Shown: positions 44,072-52,591, numbered from the stretch's first letter. The stretch is 64,000 nt of DNA from an uncultured Haliea sp. (GCA_947258585.1 CAMYIZ010000070.1:159220-223219); one strand, 5' to 3'. Numbers and translations: made by a program. Notes: generated from the letters alone by a model not told the origin.

Positions 44072-44272
44072 ATGGCAGATACCCCGCTTCAGGCACTGGA
44101 GTCGAAAATAGACGAATTGATAGCCCTGTGCCGGGATCTCAATCGTGAAAACCAAAGGCTGAAAGTCGAAAACGACAACTGGCGCCACGAGCGGGAGGAC
44201 CTTGTCAGCAAGAACGAGCTGGCGCGGTCCAAGGTTGAAGCCATGATAGCCCGACTGCGGTCAATGGAGTAA
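44072..44272 (+). CDS. TIGR02449-family small coiled-coil protein (ZapB-like)
   Basis: A 66-residue, fully helical protein with heptad-like LESKIDELIALCRDLNRENQ and LKVENDNWRHEREDLVSK. It matches the small family encoded just before zapA in gammaproteobacteria that lack a distant zapB, and so probably helps Z-ring assembly. The family function is inferred from position and coiled-coil form. The TAA stop overlaps the zapA ATG by one base. Confidence 0.85.
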   Translation: MADTPLQALESKIDELIALCRDLNRENQRLKVENDNWRHEREDLVSKNELARSKVEAMIARLRSME

Positions 44273-44601
44273 TGCTGGTGAATCCTGTCAACACCGTTTC
44301 CGTACATATTCTCGACAAGGAATACCAGGTCGCCTGCCCGGAAGAGCAGCAGGCCGAGCTGATTGTGTCGGCCCGCTATCTCGACCGGCAGATGCGCGCC
44401 ATCCGCGACAGTGGCAAGGTTATCGGGCTGGAGCGGATCGCCGTGATGGCGGCACTGAACATCAGCCACGAACTCCTGAAAGCCTCTGACCAGGGCGGCG
44501 GCTCGGCGTCGGCTGCGGGCCCGGACAACCAGGCTGTCCAGGGCCTGCAACGCAAAATCGACCAGGCCATGTACCAGCTGCGGCAGCTGGAGATCAACTG
44601 A
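44272..44601 (+). CDS. zapA: Cell division protein ZapA
   Basis: A 109-residue ZapA, which crosslinks FtsZ protofilaments at the division site. The N-terminal strand-rich part (TVSVHILDKEYQVACPEEQQ) and the helical IVSARYLDRQMRAIRDSGKV, IGLERIAVMAALNISHELL match. The C-terminal helix (GLQRKIDQAMYQLRQLE) supports dimer or tetramer formation. It overlaps the stop of the preceding gene and is followed by the 6S RNA, the conserved arrangement in gammaproteobacteria. Confidence 0.94.
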   Translation: MLVNPVNTVSVHILDKEYQVACPEEQQAELIVSARYLDRQMRAIRDSGKVIGLERIAVMAALNISHELLKASDQGGGSASAAGPDNQAVQGLQRKIDQAMYQLRQLEIN

Positions 44602-44640
44602 GAAACCCAAGCCCGGCCCGGTATCGTGTATAATCAGCCC

Positions 44641-44821
44641 CGGATCCCTGGCATAGACGCCAGGCAGACAGTCCTCGAGCCGATAAGTCTGTACCCGGAG
44701 GGTCCTCGTCGCTGTTGGTGTGCATGTCCGGCCCGTTCCGGAAAGCCTGAAACAGTGCAGGAACCTCCTCCTTGAACCGTCGGGTTCAGGGCAACTCTGC
44801 CAACGCTATGCCGGGAATCCA
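44641..44821 (+). ncRNA. ssrS: 6S RNA
   Basis: The region between zapA and ygfA matches 6S RNA. A TATAAT box (44629-44634) sits just before the inferred start. The 5' end GGATCCCTGGCATAG (44642-44656) pairs with the 3' end CTATGCCGGGAATCC (44806-44820) to form the closing stem, and the middle keeps CCTCGAGCCGATA, GTTGGTGTGCATGTCCGG and CCTTGAACC...GGGTTCAGGG as in the E. coli molecule. 6S RNA traps sigma-70 RNA polymerase by mimicking an open promoter. The 3' end is followed by a short T-run that directly precedes the ygfA ATG at 44830, so ygfA is probably co-transcribed. Ends are accurate to a few bases. Confidence 0.93.
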
Positions 44822-44829
44822 TCTTTTTC

Positions 44830-45423
44830 ATGAGCCCTGAGCACCAGGCCAAGCCAGCCCTCCGCCAGCAATTGCGCGGGCGCCGGCAGGCCCTCGGGGC
44901 CGCGTTCAGGGCACAGGCGGCGACCGCCGCCGCCGCATTGGCCCCGGGCCTGCCGGGCTGGGTGACCGCTCGCCACATCGCCCTCTACTGGCCCGGCGAC
45001 GGCGAGCTGGATCCGCTGCCACTGGCCCATGCCTGTCGCCAACAAGCCCGCATACTCTACCTGCCCGCCCTCGCCGGCGGAAATCGCCTGACGTTCCGCC
45101 GCTGGGGCCGGGCCACAGCCCTCATCCCGAACCGGTTCGGTATTCCCGAGCCCGCTGCGGACACCCCGCAGCGCGATGCGGCCGCCCTGGACATCGTCTT
45201 CCTGCCCCTGGTTGGCTGGCGCCGGGACGGCTATCGGCTGGGGATGGGAGGCGGCTTTTACGACCGCACGCTGGACGCCGTGGACGGTCCGTTGCGGGTA
45301 GGGCTGGGCTTCGATTGCCAGGAGATTGTCGGAGGCCCCGCAGCGGAGGCCTGGGATGTGGGACTGGATTATGTTTTAACAGAAACCGCGCTGCACCGCT
45401 GCGGGGAGGCGGGAGCAGGGTAA
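44830..45423 (+). CDS. ygfA: 5-formyltetrahydrofolate cyclo-ligase
   Basis: A 197-residue enzyme (Fau/MTHFS) that converts 5-formyl-THF to methenyl-THF with ATP. Its opening EHQAKPALRQQLRGRRQAL and the late LVGWRRDGYRLGMGGGFYDRTLD are diagnostic. It follows the 6S RNA gene by about nine bases, the conserved ssrS-ygfA arrangement. The C-terminal LDYVLTETALHR is present. Confidence 0.94.
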   Translation: MSPEHQAKPALRQQLRGRRQALGAAFRAQAATAAAALAPGLPGWVTARHIALYWPGDGELDPLPLAHACRQQARILYLPALAGGNRLTFRRWGRATALIPNRFGIPEPAADTPQRDAAALDIVFLPLVGWRRDGYRLGMGGGFYDRTLDAVDGPLRVGLGFDCQEIVGGPAAEAWDVGLDYVLTETALHRCGEAGAG

Positions 45424-45447
45424 GGTGCGGGCCTGACCGGCCGCGCG

Positions 45448-45594
45448 TTACTCGGAAATAATGACCCCGGCCTGCAACTCGGACGCGGGCGCGGCCACGG
45501 TATCGCTGGCCGCCAGGGGCAACAGCATGGTAACGAGTACGCCAACGCCAAAGGCAGCGATGAGGACGAGAATAAAATCCGGCTTACTGTTCAC
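45448..45594 (-). CDS. Small single-pass membrane protein (48 aa)
   Basis: A short reading frame of 49 codons including the stop, read from a GTG at 45594 with AGAGGG five bases upstream. It encodes MNSKPDFILVLIAAFGVGVL (residues 1-20), continues with VTMLLPLAAS and ends VIISE. It has one membrane helix from about residue 8 to 29 and a short acidic tail. The good ribosome site, hydrophobic design and position between ygfA and ilvA suggest a real gene; it has no assigned family that I recognise. It is convergent with ygfA and lies downstream of ilvA on the same strand. Confidence 0.65.
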   Translation of the reverse strand: MNSKPDFILVLIAAFGVGVLVTMLLPLAASDTVAAPASELQAGVIISE

Positions 45595-45735
45595 GGCAAC
45601 CCTCTCACACAATCCTGTCAAAACGATTTTTTTGGCATTATTTCACAAACGGGGACCGAGTGTAGCCCAGCGATTTCCAAAATGAAACCCTTAACCCGGG
45701 ACGCTGGGTCGTTTTTGCGGCGCAGAAGCGGCCGC

Positions 45736-47268
45736 CTACCCCATTTGGGGCTGCCGCAAATACAGTTGATAGGCGCGATTACCGGTTTCTTCCCAAAAGG
45801 GGTAACCCACCGCTTCCAACACTGCGCGGAAATCACGCCGCTCGGCCCTGGGGACCTGCACGCCGAGCAGGATGCGGCCATAGGCCGCGCCGTGATTGCG
45901 ATAGTGGAACATGGAGATGTTCCAGCGCTGGCCCAGCCCGGACAGGAACTTGAGCAGTGCTCCCGGACGCTCGGGGAATTCAACCCGGTACACCACTTCG
46001 TTTTCCAGGTGCGCCGGAGCCCTGCCGCCGACCATATAGCGGATATGCAGTTTAGCCATCTCGTTTTCGGTCATATCCTCGGTGGCATAGCCCTGCTGCT
46101 GCAGATCCGTGAGCAATTCTGTCAGGTCATCGCCTCCCGGCACCACTGACAGGCCGAGAAAGACCAGCGCGGCGCCCGGGTCCGAATAGCGGTAGTTGAA
46201 CTCGGTGATATTGCGGCGTCCCAGGGCGCCGCAAAAAGACCGGAAGCTGCCGGGGCGTTCGGGGATGGTGACGCTGATAACCGCCTCCCGATGTTCGCCG
46301 ATCTCGGTCCGCTCGGAGATATAGCGCAGGCGATCGAAGTTGGTATTGGCGCCACTGACGATGGCCAGCAAATCCTGGTCCTTGACCCCGGTGCGCTCCA
46401 CATATTTTTTCAGGCCGGCCAGGGCCAGGGCACCCGCAGGCTCGGCGATGCCGCGGGTGTCCTCGAAGATATCCTTGATGGCGGCGCAAATTTCATCGGT
46501 ACTCGCCGTCACGACTTCGTCCACCGTATCGCGGATCACCCGGAAGGTCTCCTTGCCGATCTGGGCCACGGCACAGCCATCCGCAAACAGGCCCACTTCA
46601 GGCAGGATCGCCCGGCGGCCTTTCTGCAGCGCCAGTTGCAGGCAGGCGGCGTCCTCGGGCTCGACCCCGACCAGGCGGGTTTCCGGCCACACGTACTTGA
46701 TATAGGCCGCGACCCCGGCGAGCAGGCCACCGCCGCCCACCGGCACAAAGATGGCGTCCAGCGGCCGCTGCATCTGGCGCACGATTTCCATGCCCACCGT
46801 GCCCTGGCCGGCGATCACATCCGGGTCATCGAACGGGTGCACATAGACCATGGATTTCTCGGTCACCAGTTTCTGCGCGTACACCGACGCCTCGTCGAAG
46901 GAGTCACCGTGCAGGACCACCCGGGCACCCCGGTTGCGCACGGCATCCACCTTGATCTGGGGAGTGGTCCGGGGCATCACTATGATGGCCTTGACTCCCA
47001 TGTGCTGGGCCGCCATGGCCAGGCCCTGGGCGTGATTGCCCGCCGAGGCCGCAACCACCCCACAGGCCAGCTGCTCCGGGGAGAGTTTCTGCATCTTGTT
47101 GTAGGCGCCGCGCAGCTTGAAGGAGAACACCGGCTGCAGGTCTTCGCGCTTGAACAGGACCCGGTTGCCCAGCCTGCGGGACATCAGCATCGCCTCGTCC
47201 ACCGGTGTCTCCCGCGCCACGTCGTAGACGCGGGCGTCGAGTATGCGCTTGATATAGGACTTGGGCAT
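45736..47268 (-). CDS. ilvA: Threonine dehydratase, biosynthetic
   Basis: A 510-residue enzyme that deaminates threonine to 2-oxobutyrate for isoleucine synthesis. The PLP Lys lies in PVFSFKLRGAYNKM, the PLP-phosphate Gly loop in IFVPVGGGGLLAGVAAYIK, and the C-terminus has two ACT-like regulatory repeats (VISVTIPERPGSFRSFCGAL, and VYRVEFPERPGALLKFLSGL) as in feedback-inhibited IlvA. The start MPKSYIKRIL is preferred over an upstream ATG. It is divergent from rpiA, as in Pseudomonas. Confidence 0.96.
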   Translation of the reverse strand: MPKSYIKRILDARVYDVARETPVDEAMLMSRRLGNRVLFKREDLQPVFSFKLRGAYNKMQKLSPEQLACGVVAASAGNHAQGLAMAAQHMGVKAIIVMPRTTPQIKVDAVRNRGARVVLHGDSFDEASVYAQKLVTEKSMVYVHPFDDPDVIAGQGTVGMEIVRQMQRPLDAIFVPVGGGGLLAGVAAYIKYVWPETRLVGVEPEDAACLQLALQKGRRAILPEVGLFADGCAVAQIGKETFRVIRDTVDEVVTASTDEICAAIKDIFEDTRGIAEPAGALALAGLKKYVERTGVKDQDLLAIVSGANTNFDRLRYISERTEIGEHREAVISVTIPERPGSFRSFCGALGRRNITEFNYRYSDPGAALVFLGLSVVPGGDDLTELLTDLQQQGYATEDMTENEMAKLHIRYMVGGRAPAHLENEVVYRVEFPERPGALLKFLSGLGQRWNISMFHYRNHGAAYGRILLGVQVPRAERRDFRAVLEAVGYPFWEETGNRAYQLYLRQPQMG

Positions 47269-47427
47269 GGGTACTGCTATCCACAATGAAACCAGCGCAC
47301 CATGGTAATGGAGCCGGCGGGTATTTTCAGCTCCGATACCGCGTTCCGGGGAGGTATTTTTCGTGTACTGGCCCTGCCCGTCTCTTTATACTGCCGCCCA
47401 CAATGGCAATGGCGGGAGCAGCAGGCA

Positions 47428-48102
47428 ATGACCCAGGACGAGCTGAAACAGGCGGTCGCAACCGCGGCACTGGACTACATCCGGCCCCATCTGGAGAGCG
47501 ATACCGTACTGGGTATCGGCACCGGTTCCACCGCCAACCTGTTCATTGACAGCCTCGCCGCCCTGCGCGGCCAGGTGAACGCGACGGTGGCCAGCTCCGA
47601 CGCCTCCGCTGAACGCCTGCGCCAACATGGCATTCCGGTATACGACCTGAATACGGTCGACCAGGTCGATTTCTATATCGATGGCGCCGATGAGAGCAAT
47701 GCGGCGCTGCAGCTGATCAAGGGCGGCGGCGCCGCCCTGACCCGGGAAAAAATCGTCGCCGCAGTTGCCCGCACCTTCATCTGCATCGCCGACGAGAGCA
47801 AGCTGGTCCACACCCTGGGGGCATTTCCCCTGCCGGTGGAGGTGATCCCCATGGCCCGCAGCCACGTCGCGCGGGAACTGGTAAAACTGGGAGGTGACCC
47901 TGTCTACCGGGAGGGAGTAATCACCGACAACGGCAATATCATTCTCGATGTCCACAATTTTTCCATCGCCCAGCCGCTGGCGACGGAAGCAAAGATCAAC
48001 AACATCGCCGGTGTGGTCAGCAACGGCCTGTTTGCCCTGCGGCCGGCGGATGTGCTGCTGCTGGGCACCGCCCAGGGGGTAAAGACGCTGCGGGCGTCCT
48101 GA
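47428..48102 (+). CDS. rpiA: Ribose-5-phosphate isomerase A
   Basis: A 224-residue RpiA that interconverts ribose 5-phosphate and ribulose 5-phosphate. Motifs include [32 protein letters not shown] with the catalytic acid, and [17 protein letters not shown]. The start MTQDELKQ is preferred to an upstream in-frame ATG. A TATACT box (47387-47392) upstream may be its -10. It is convergent with the D-2-hydroxyacid oxidase gene by six bases. Confidence 0.96.
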   Translation: MTQDELKQAVATAALDYIRPHLESDTVLGIGTGSTANLFIDSLAALRGQVNATVASSDASAERLRQHGIPVYDLNTVDQVDFYIDGADESNAALQLIKGGGAALTREKIVAAVARTFICIADESKLVHTLGAFPLPVEVIPMARSHVARELVKLGGDPVYREGVITDNGNIILDVHNFSIAQPLATEAKINNIAGVVSNGLFALRPADVLLLGTAQGVKTLRAS

Positions 48103-48108
48103 GCGGAG

Positions 48109-49509
48109 CTAGAGATCGAAGATCTTCCCGGGGTTCATGATCCCCCGGGGATCAAAGACCTGCTTGATCTGCCGCATGATCGCGATCTCTGCCGCGGACC
48201 GGGTATAGTGCAGATAGTCTTTCTTCAACAACCCCACTCCGTGTTCCGCTGAAACGCTACCCTCGTAGCGCTGCACGATCTCGAATACCCAGCGGCTGAC
48301 CTCACCGCAGCGCTGCTGGAATTCCGCCATCGGCAGGGCGTCGGGCTTGAGCACATTGAGGTGCACATTGCCGTCACCGATATGGCCGAACCAGATGATC
48401 TCGAAGTCCGGATAGGCACTGGAGACCACCGCGTCCACCTCCGCCAGGAAGTCCGGCACCCGGGCGATGGTGGTGCTGATGTCGTTCTTGTAGGGAGTCC
48501 AGCGCGAGATGGTCTCCGAGATATCCTCCCGCAGACGCCACAGCGACTGGGCCTGCGCCACGCTCTGGCTCACCACCCCGTCGACCACCCAGCCCTGCTC
48601 CACACAGTGTTCAAACAGGGACATGGCCTGCTCCATGTCCGCCGCCGTATTCTGCTCGAACTCCAGCAGGGCGTAGAATTCCGCCCGGGTTTCGAAAGGG
48701 CGTTGCAGGCCCTGGTGGGCGACGACCTTCTGCAGCGCCAGCTCGGAAAAGAACTCGAAGGCCTGCAGGTCCATGACCCCCTGGTAGGCCTCCAGCACCC
48801 GCATCACGGCGGTCATGTCCGTCACCCCCAGCACCAGCACTGCGAGGTCCTTCGGCGGCCGCCCCAGCTGCATGGTGGCTTCGACCACGATGCCCAGGGT
48901 GCCCTCGGCGCCGATCACCAGCTGCCGCAGGTCGTAGCCGGCATTGTTCTTGACCAGGCCCCGGTTCAGGTCCAGCAATTCACCGGTGCCGGTCACCACC
49001 TTCAGCCCCGCCACCCAGTCCCGGGTCATGCCGTGCCGGATCACCTTGATGCCGCCGGCATTGGTGGAAATATTGCCGCCAATCTGGCTGGAACCGCTGG
49101 AGGCAAAATCCACCGGATAAAACAGGCCCTGCTCCTCCGCAAACGCCTGCAGCTGGGCCGTGATCACCCCGGCACCACAGCGCACCGTGCGATCGATGGG
49201 GTTGAAGTCAGCGATGCGGTTGAGCCGGTCCAGGGCGACGACAATCTCGCCGTTACAGGCCACCGCGCCGGCACTGAGCCCGGTACGCCCGCCGGAGGGC
49301 ACCAGCGCCAGCCGGTGCTCCATGGCCAGCCGGACCAGCGCCTGAACCTCCGCGATGTCGCCCGGCAGGACAACCGCGGCGGGCGCCGGAGTGTGGACCC
49401 GGGTCCAGTCGCGGCCGTAATGGGCACATGCCTCGGCGTCGGTGAGGACGCGGTCGGTGCCAATACAGGCCTGCAGTGCAGACAGAATATCGGGGCTGAT
49501 CGGGGTCAC
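48109..49509 (-). CDS. FAD-binding D-2-hydroxyacid dehydrogenase (D-2-hydroxyglutarate dehydrogenase type)
   Basis: A 466-residue flavoprotein of the GlcD/D2HGDH family. The FAD-binding PSGGRTGLSAGAVACNGEIV and SGSSQIGGNISTNAGG are followed by the C-terminal metal/substrate motif FGHIGDGNVHLNVL and the end EHGVGLLKKDYL. The GTG start has AAGGAG eight bases upstream. It is divergent from serA, and in Pseudomonas the same pair works together: SerA can reduce 2-oxoglutarate to D-2-hydroxyglutarate and this enzyme re-oxidises it. That role is inferred; lactate or glycolate oxidation is also possible. Confidence 0.9.
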   Translation of the reverse strand: MTPISPDILSALQACIGTDRVLTDAEACAHYGRDWTRVHTPAPAAVVLPGDIAEVQALVRLAMEHRLALVPSGGRTGLSAGAVACNGEIVVALDRLNRIADFNPIDRTVRCGAGVITAQLQAFAEEQGLFYPVDFASSGSSQIGGNISTNAGGIKVIRHGMTRDWVAGLKVVTGTGELLDLNRGLVKNNAGYDLRQLVIGAEGTLGIVVEATMQLGRPPKDLAVLVLGVTDMTAVMRVLEAYQGVMDLQAFEFFSELALQKVVAHQGLQRPFETRAEFYALLEFEQNTAADMEQAMSLFEHCVEQGWVVDGVVSQSVAQAQSLWRLREDISETISRWTPYKNDISTTIARVPDFLAEVDAVVSSAYPDFEIIWFGHIGDGNVHLNVLKPDALPMAEFQQRCGEVSRWVFEIVQRYEGSVSAEHGVGLLKKDYLHYTRSAAEIAIMRQIKQVFDPRGIMNPGKIFDL

Positions 49510-49549
49510 TCGGGGGCTCCTTGGCGGGCGGTATCAGGGGACTCAAAAC

Positions 49550-49576
49550 GGGCGCCGTATGTTAGCATACGCGCCC
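49550..49576. promoter_or_regulatory. Palindrome in the serA/D2HGDH divergent region
   Basis: CGTATGTTAGCATACG is a perfect inverted repeat with a four-base centre, extended on both sides by GGGCG/CGCCC. The outer arms differ by one inserted base. It lies between the two divergent starts, about 48 bases from serA and about 40 from the oxidase gene, and may be an operator or part of a hairpin. Confidence 0.5.
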
Positions 49577-49623
49577 TCTAATCTTCCTGCCCACAGTGCA
49601 TAGCCCCGGGAGCACCACCGCTT

Positions 49624-50853
49624 ATGGCGCCCAAGTCGCTTGAGAAAAGCAAGATCAAGTTCCTCCTGCTGGAAGGGGTACACCCCTCGGCAGTCGAGAC
49701 CCTCCGCAATGCCGGCTACGAAAACATTGAGCTGCACCAGAAAGCGCTGGCACCGGAGGACTTGAAGGCCGCCATCGCCAATGCCCACTTCGTCGGCATC
49801 CGCTCCCGTACCCAGCTCACCGAGGAAGTTTTCGCGGCCGCCCGCAAGCTGGTCGCGGTGGGCTGCTTCTGTATCGGCACCAACCAGGTCGACCTCAGCG
49901 CCGCGACCCGGCGCGGAATCGCCGTATTCAATGCACCGTTCAGCAATACCCGCAGCGTGGCGGAGCTGGTGATTGCGGAGGCCATCCTGCTGCTGCGCGG
50001 TGTCGCCGCGAAAAACGCCGCGGCCCACCGGGGCGAGTGGCAGAAGACCGCGGTCAATTCCTATGAGATCCGCGGCAAGCGCCTGGGCATCATCGGCTAC
50101 GGCAACATCGGCATGCAACTGGGCGTGATCGCCGAGGGCCTGGGCATGCAGGTGCAGTTCTACGACGTGGTCAGCAAGCTGCCCCTGGGCAACGCCCGCC
50201 AGCTGCCGAACCTGGAACAGCTGCTGGCCCAGTCCGACGTGGTCAGCCTGCACGTGCCGGAGACCCGCACCACCCGCAACATGATCGGCGCGACACAGCT
50301 GGCGCAGATGCCCGGGGGCAGCATCCTCATCAATGCCTCCCGGGGCACGGTGGTGGATATAGACGCTCTCGCCGGCAGCCTCGCCAGCGGCCACCTGGGT
50401 GGAGCGGCCATCGATGTATTCCCGGTCGAGCCGCGCTCCAACGACGACGAGTTCATCTCGCCCCTGCGGGCCTTCGACAATACCTTCCTGACCCCTCATA
50501 TCGGCGGCAGCACCGTGGAGGCCCAGGCCAATATCGGGGTGGAAGTGGCGGAAAAGCTGGCCCGCTACAGCGACAACGGCACCAGCACCTCCTCGGTCAA
50601 CTTCCCCGAGGTGGCGCTGCCGGAGCACGAGGGCAGCCACCGCCTGCTGCATATCCACCACAATGTGCCGGGCGTCATGAGCGCCATCAACCGGGTATTC
50701 TCCGAGAACAATGTCAACGTCTCGGCCCAGTTCCTGCAGACCAACGATGCTGTCGGCTATGTGGTCATCGATGTCGACGCCGAGTACTCGGACGTGGCCC
50801 TGGAAAAACTGGCCAGCATAGACGGTACAATCCGCAGTCGCGTACTATTCTGA
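49624..50853 (+). CDS. serA: D-3-phosphoglycerate dehydrogenase
   Basis: A 409-residue SerA, the first enzyme of serine synthesis. The Rossmann motif LGIIGYGNIGMQLGVIAEGL, catalytic Arg in INASRGTVVDIDALA, Glu in IDVFPVEP, and His in PHIGGSTVEAQ are present, followed by a C-terminal ACT domain (RLLHIHHNVPGVMSAINRVF). The short ACT-only type matches E. coli SerA (410 residues). A terminator hairpin follows. Confidence 0.96.
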   Translation: MAPKSLEKSKIKFLLLEGVHPSAVETLRNAGYENIELHQKALAPEDLKAAIANAHFVGIRSRTQLTEEVFAAARKLVAVGCFCIGTNQVDLSAATRRGIAVFNAPFSNTRSVAELVIAEAILLLRGVAAKNAAAHRGEWQKTAVNSYEIRGKRLGIIGYGNIGMQLGVIAEGLGMQVQFYDVVSKLPLGNARQLPNLEQLLAQSDVVSLHVPETRTTRNMIGATQLAQMPGGSILINASRGTVVDIDALAGSLASGHLGGAAIDVFPVEPRSNDDEFISPLRAFDNTFLTPHIGGSTVEAQANIGVEVAEKLARYSDNGTSTSSVNFPEVALPEHEGSHRLLHIHHNVPGVMSAINRVFSENNVNVSAQFLQTNDAVGYVVIDVDAEYSDVALEKLASIDGTIRSRVLF

Positions 50854-50860
50854 CATTCGG

Positions 50861-50883
50861 GCGCCCCGGGGAGGGCGCGTTTT
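50861..50883 (+). terminator. Intrinsic terminator after serA
   Basis: The stem GCGCCC/GGGCGC (50861-50866 and 50873-50878) with a six-base loop is followed by a short T-run (50880-50883). It begins seven bases after the serA stop and is only about 30 bases before the ECF sigma gene start, so it may attenuate rather than fully separate the two. Confidence 0.65.
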
Positions 50884-50911
50884 CCATCGCAACGAGGGTT
50901 GAACTATTACC

Positions 50912-51463
50912 TTGGCGGCGAATACCAAGAACCAGTTTCTGGCCCAGCTGGTCGCGACACATGGCAGCGCCCTGGAGCGCTACCTTGCACGCAAGCTGGA
51001 CAGCCCGGAGGACGCCGCGGAGGTCGCGCAGGAGGCGTTTCTGCGCCTGCACCGCCTGGAGGCCCCGGAAACCCTGGACAACGCCAGGGCTTTCCTGTTC
51101 CAGGTCGCTACCAACCTGGCCCTGGATCAACTGCGGCGGCGCAAGCTCCACCTCCAGTTTGTCAGTGGCGAGCGCAACCAGGCCGCTGACAGCGGGCCAC
51201 GGGATGTCAACGCCAGCGGCGCATCGCCGGAACATATCCTGGGCGCGAGACAGAAGCTGGCGCTGATTTTTGCCGCGGTCGAGGAACTGCCGGCCAACGT
51301 TCGCCAGGCCTTTTTACTGCATCGGCGCAACGGGCTCTCCTACGGGGAAATCGCCGAGGCCATGCAGGTTTCCGAGTCCAGTGTGGAAAAATATATCCTC
51401 CAGGCCCTGCAGCACTGCCGCAAGCGCCTGGCGTCGCTGTACCCACCGGAGGATGGCGGCTGA
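50912..51463 (+). CDS. ECF sigma factor (FecI-like)
   Basis: A 183-residue extracytoplasmic-function sigma factor with a sigma-2 region (DAAEVAQEAFLRLHRLEAP and LFQVATNLALDQLRRR) and a sigma-4 region (LPANVRQAFLLHRRNGLSYG, EIAEAMQVSESSVEKYILQA). The start is a TTG with no strong ribosome site close by, so low basal expression is likely. It heads a FecI-FecR-TBDR set in the usual order; the anti-sigma regulator FecR follows 132 bases later. It is expected to direct RNA polymerase to the promoter upstream of fecR and perhaps to the large TBDR at 56331. Confidence 0.9.
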   Translation: MAANTKNQFLAQLVATHGSALERYLARKLDSPEDAAEVAQEAFLRLHRLEAPETLDNARAFLFQVATNLALDQLRRRKLHLQFVSGERNQAADSGPRDVNASGASPEHILGARQKLALIFAAVEELPANVRQAFLLHRRNGLSYGEIAEAMQVSESSVEKYILQALQHCRKRLASLYPPEDGG

Positions 51464-51487
51464 GAACCGCGTAAATATTTACTTGAG

Positions 51488-51516
51488 GGAACTTCGAACT
51501 TTCTCGTTACACTAAT
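51488..51516 (+). promoter_or_regulatory. Predicted ECF-type promoter of fecR/TBDR
   Basis: GGAACTT (51488-51494) is a typical ECF -35 element; 16 bases downstream lies ACTAA (51511-51515), a -10-like match to the TCTAA form. It is placed between the sigma gene and fecR. The same GGGAACTT reappears at 56232-56239 before the next TBDR gene. Confidence 0.5.
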
Positions 51517-51595
51517 AGCTATAAGACAGGGATGGGTCCGTTGCGGATTGTCAACACTGCGCTAGCTTGACATACCGCAATTGGCCGGGGATGAG

Positions 51596-52573
51596 ATGAA
51601 CGAAACCTTTACACGACAGTTCGAGCGGGATTGCGACGCGGCCATGGGCTGGATCGCCCGGTTTCGCGGTGACGATGCCGGCGAAGAGGACCACCGCGAA
51701 TTCGCCCTGTGGCTGGCTGCCGATGCCAGCCACCGACAGGCCATGGACCTGATGCTGGAACTGTGGGACGACCTCGGCAGTGTTCGCCACCTGCCGTTCG
51801 AGGAGCCCCTGTCCGCAGCGCCGCGCAGCTCGCGGCGGCAGTGGCTGGCAGGCGCTGCCGCCCTGGCGGCGGGCCTCGTGCTGGCGTTAATCGTGCTGCC
51901 AATCAACGACGATCGGGTCTATTCGCAGCAGTTCCAGACAGCGCAGGGAGAAAGAGCGACCTTTACTCTAAACGACGATTCCCAAATCACGCTCAATACC
52001 GCCAGCCGGGTAGAAGTGGAATTCAGTGGTTCCGGGCGCCAGGTTGCACTGGTTCGTGGCGAGGCCTACTTTGATGTGGAACCCGACACCGAGCGACCGT
52101 TCCGGGTGGATACCGGCAACGCGGTGGTAACCGCGGTCGGCACCGCCTTCAATATTTATCGCCGAGAGGATGCCAGCGATATCACGGTCACCGAGGGTGT
52201 CGTCCAGGTCACGGAGTCGACACCGGCCGGGCGTAGCTCGCGCTCGACCATGCTGCACGCCAATGAGTACCTGCAGGCATCTAGGGCCGGCCTGGGCAGC
52301 ACTCGCCAGATCGACCCGGCCCCACTCACCGCCTGGCAGCGCGGCGAGATAATCGCCAGGGAGATGCCGCTGCTGGAGCTGACCCGCGAGCTGGCCCGCT
52401 ACACGGACACCCGCATCGTCATCCGCGACCGCAGCGTGGCCGACCTGACGGTCTCCGGCGTGTTCAACCTCGACCATCCCGCCAGCGTGCTGCAGGCCGT
52501 CGAGCTGAGCCTGGAATTGCAGGTCGTGCAGCTTGACGAGAGCACCGTGCAGTTGCTGAAACCCCGCCAGTAG
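51596..52573 (+). CDS. FecR-family anti-sigma/regulator protein
   Basis: A 325-residue inner-membrane regulator. The cytoplasmic N-terminal DUF4880-like domain (WIARFRGDDAGEEDHREFAL) binds the ECF sigma factor, a single membrane helix (LAGAAALAAGLVLALIVLP) follows, and the periplasmic FecR domain (GERATFTLNDDSQITLNTAS, EAYFDVEPDTERPFRVDTGN) receives the signal from the receptor. The C-terminal part (VSGVFNLDHPASVLQAVEL) is the STN-like domain common in these proteins. It lies between the sigma gene and the receptor. Confidence 0.92.
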   Translation: MNETFTRQFERDCDAAMGWIARFRGDDAGEEDHREFALWLAADASHRQAMDLMLELWDDLGSVRHLPFEEPLSAAPRSSRRQWLAGAAALAAGLVLALIVLPINDDRVYSQQFQTAQGERATFTLNDDSQITLNTASRVEVEFSGSGRQVALVRGEAYFDVEPDTERPFRVDTGNAVVTAVGTAFNIYRREDASDITVTEGVVQVTESTPAGRSSRSTMLHANEYLQASRAGLGSTRQIDPAPLTAWQRGEIIAREMPLLELTRELARYTDTRIVIRDRSVADLTVSGVFNLDHPASVLQAVELSLELQVVQLDESTVQLLKPRQ

Positions 52574-52591
52574 GATATAACACTGTCTTTC

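Noticed and set aside
42430..44148. A 572-codon plus-strand frame across pepP and ygfB
   Set aside because: It overlaps two well-supported minus-strand genes and the zapB-like gene promoter; its product has no domain features.
45595..45735. Terminator after ilvA
   Set aside because: Short complementary ACCC/GGGT segments are present, but on the ilvA strand no stable stem is followed by a T-run.
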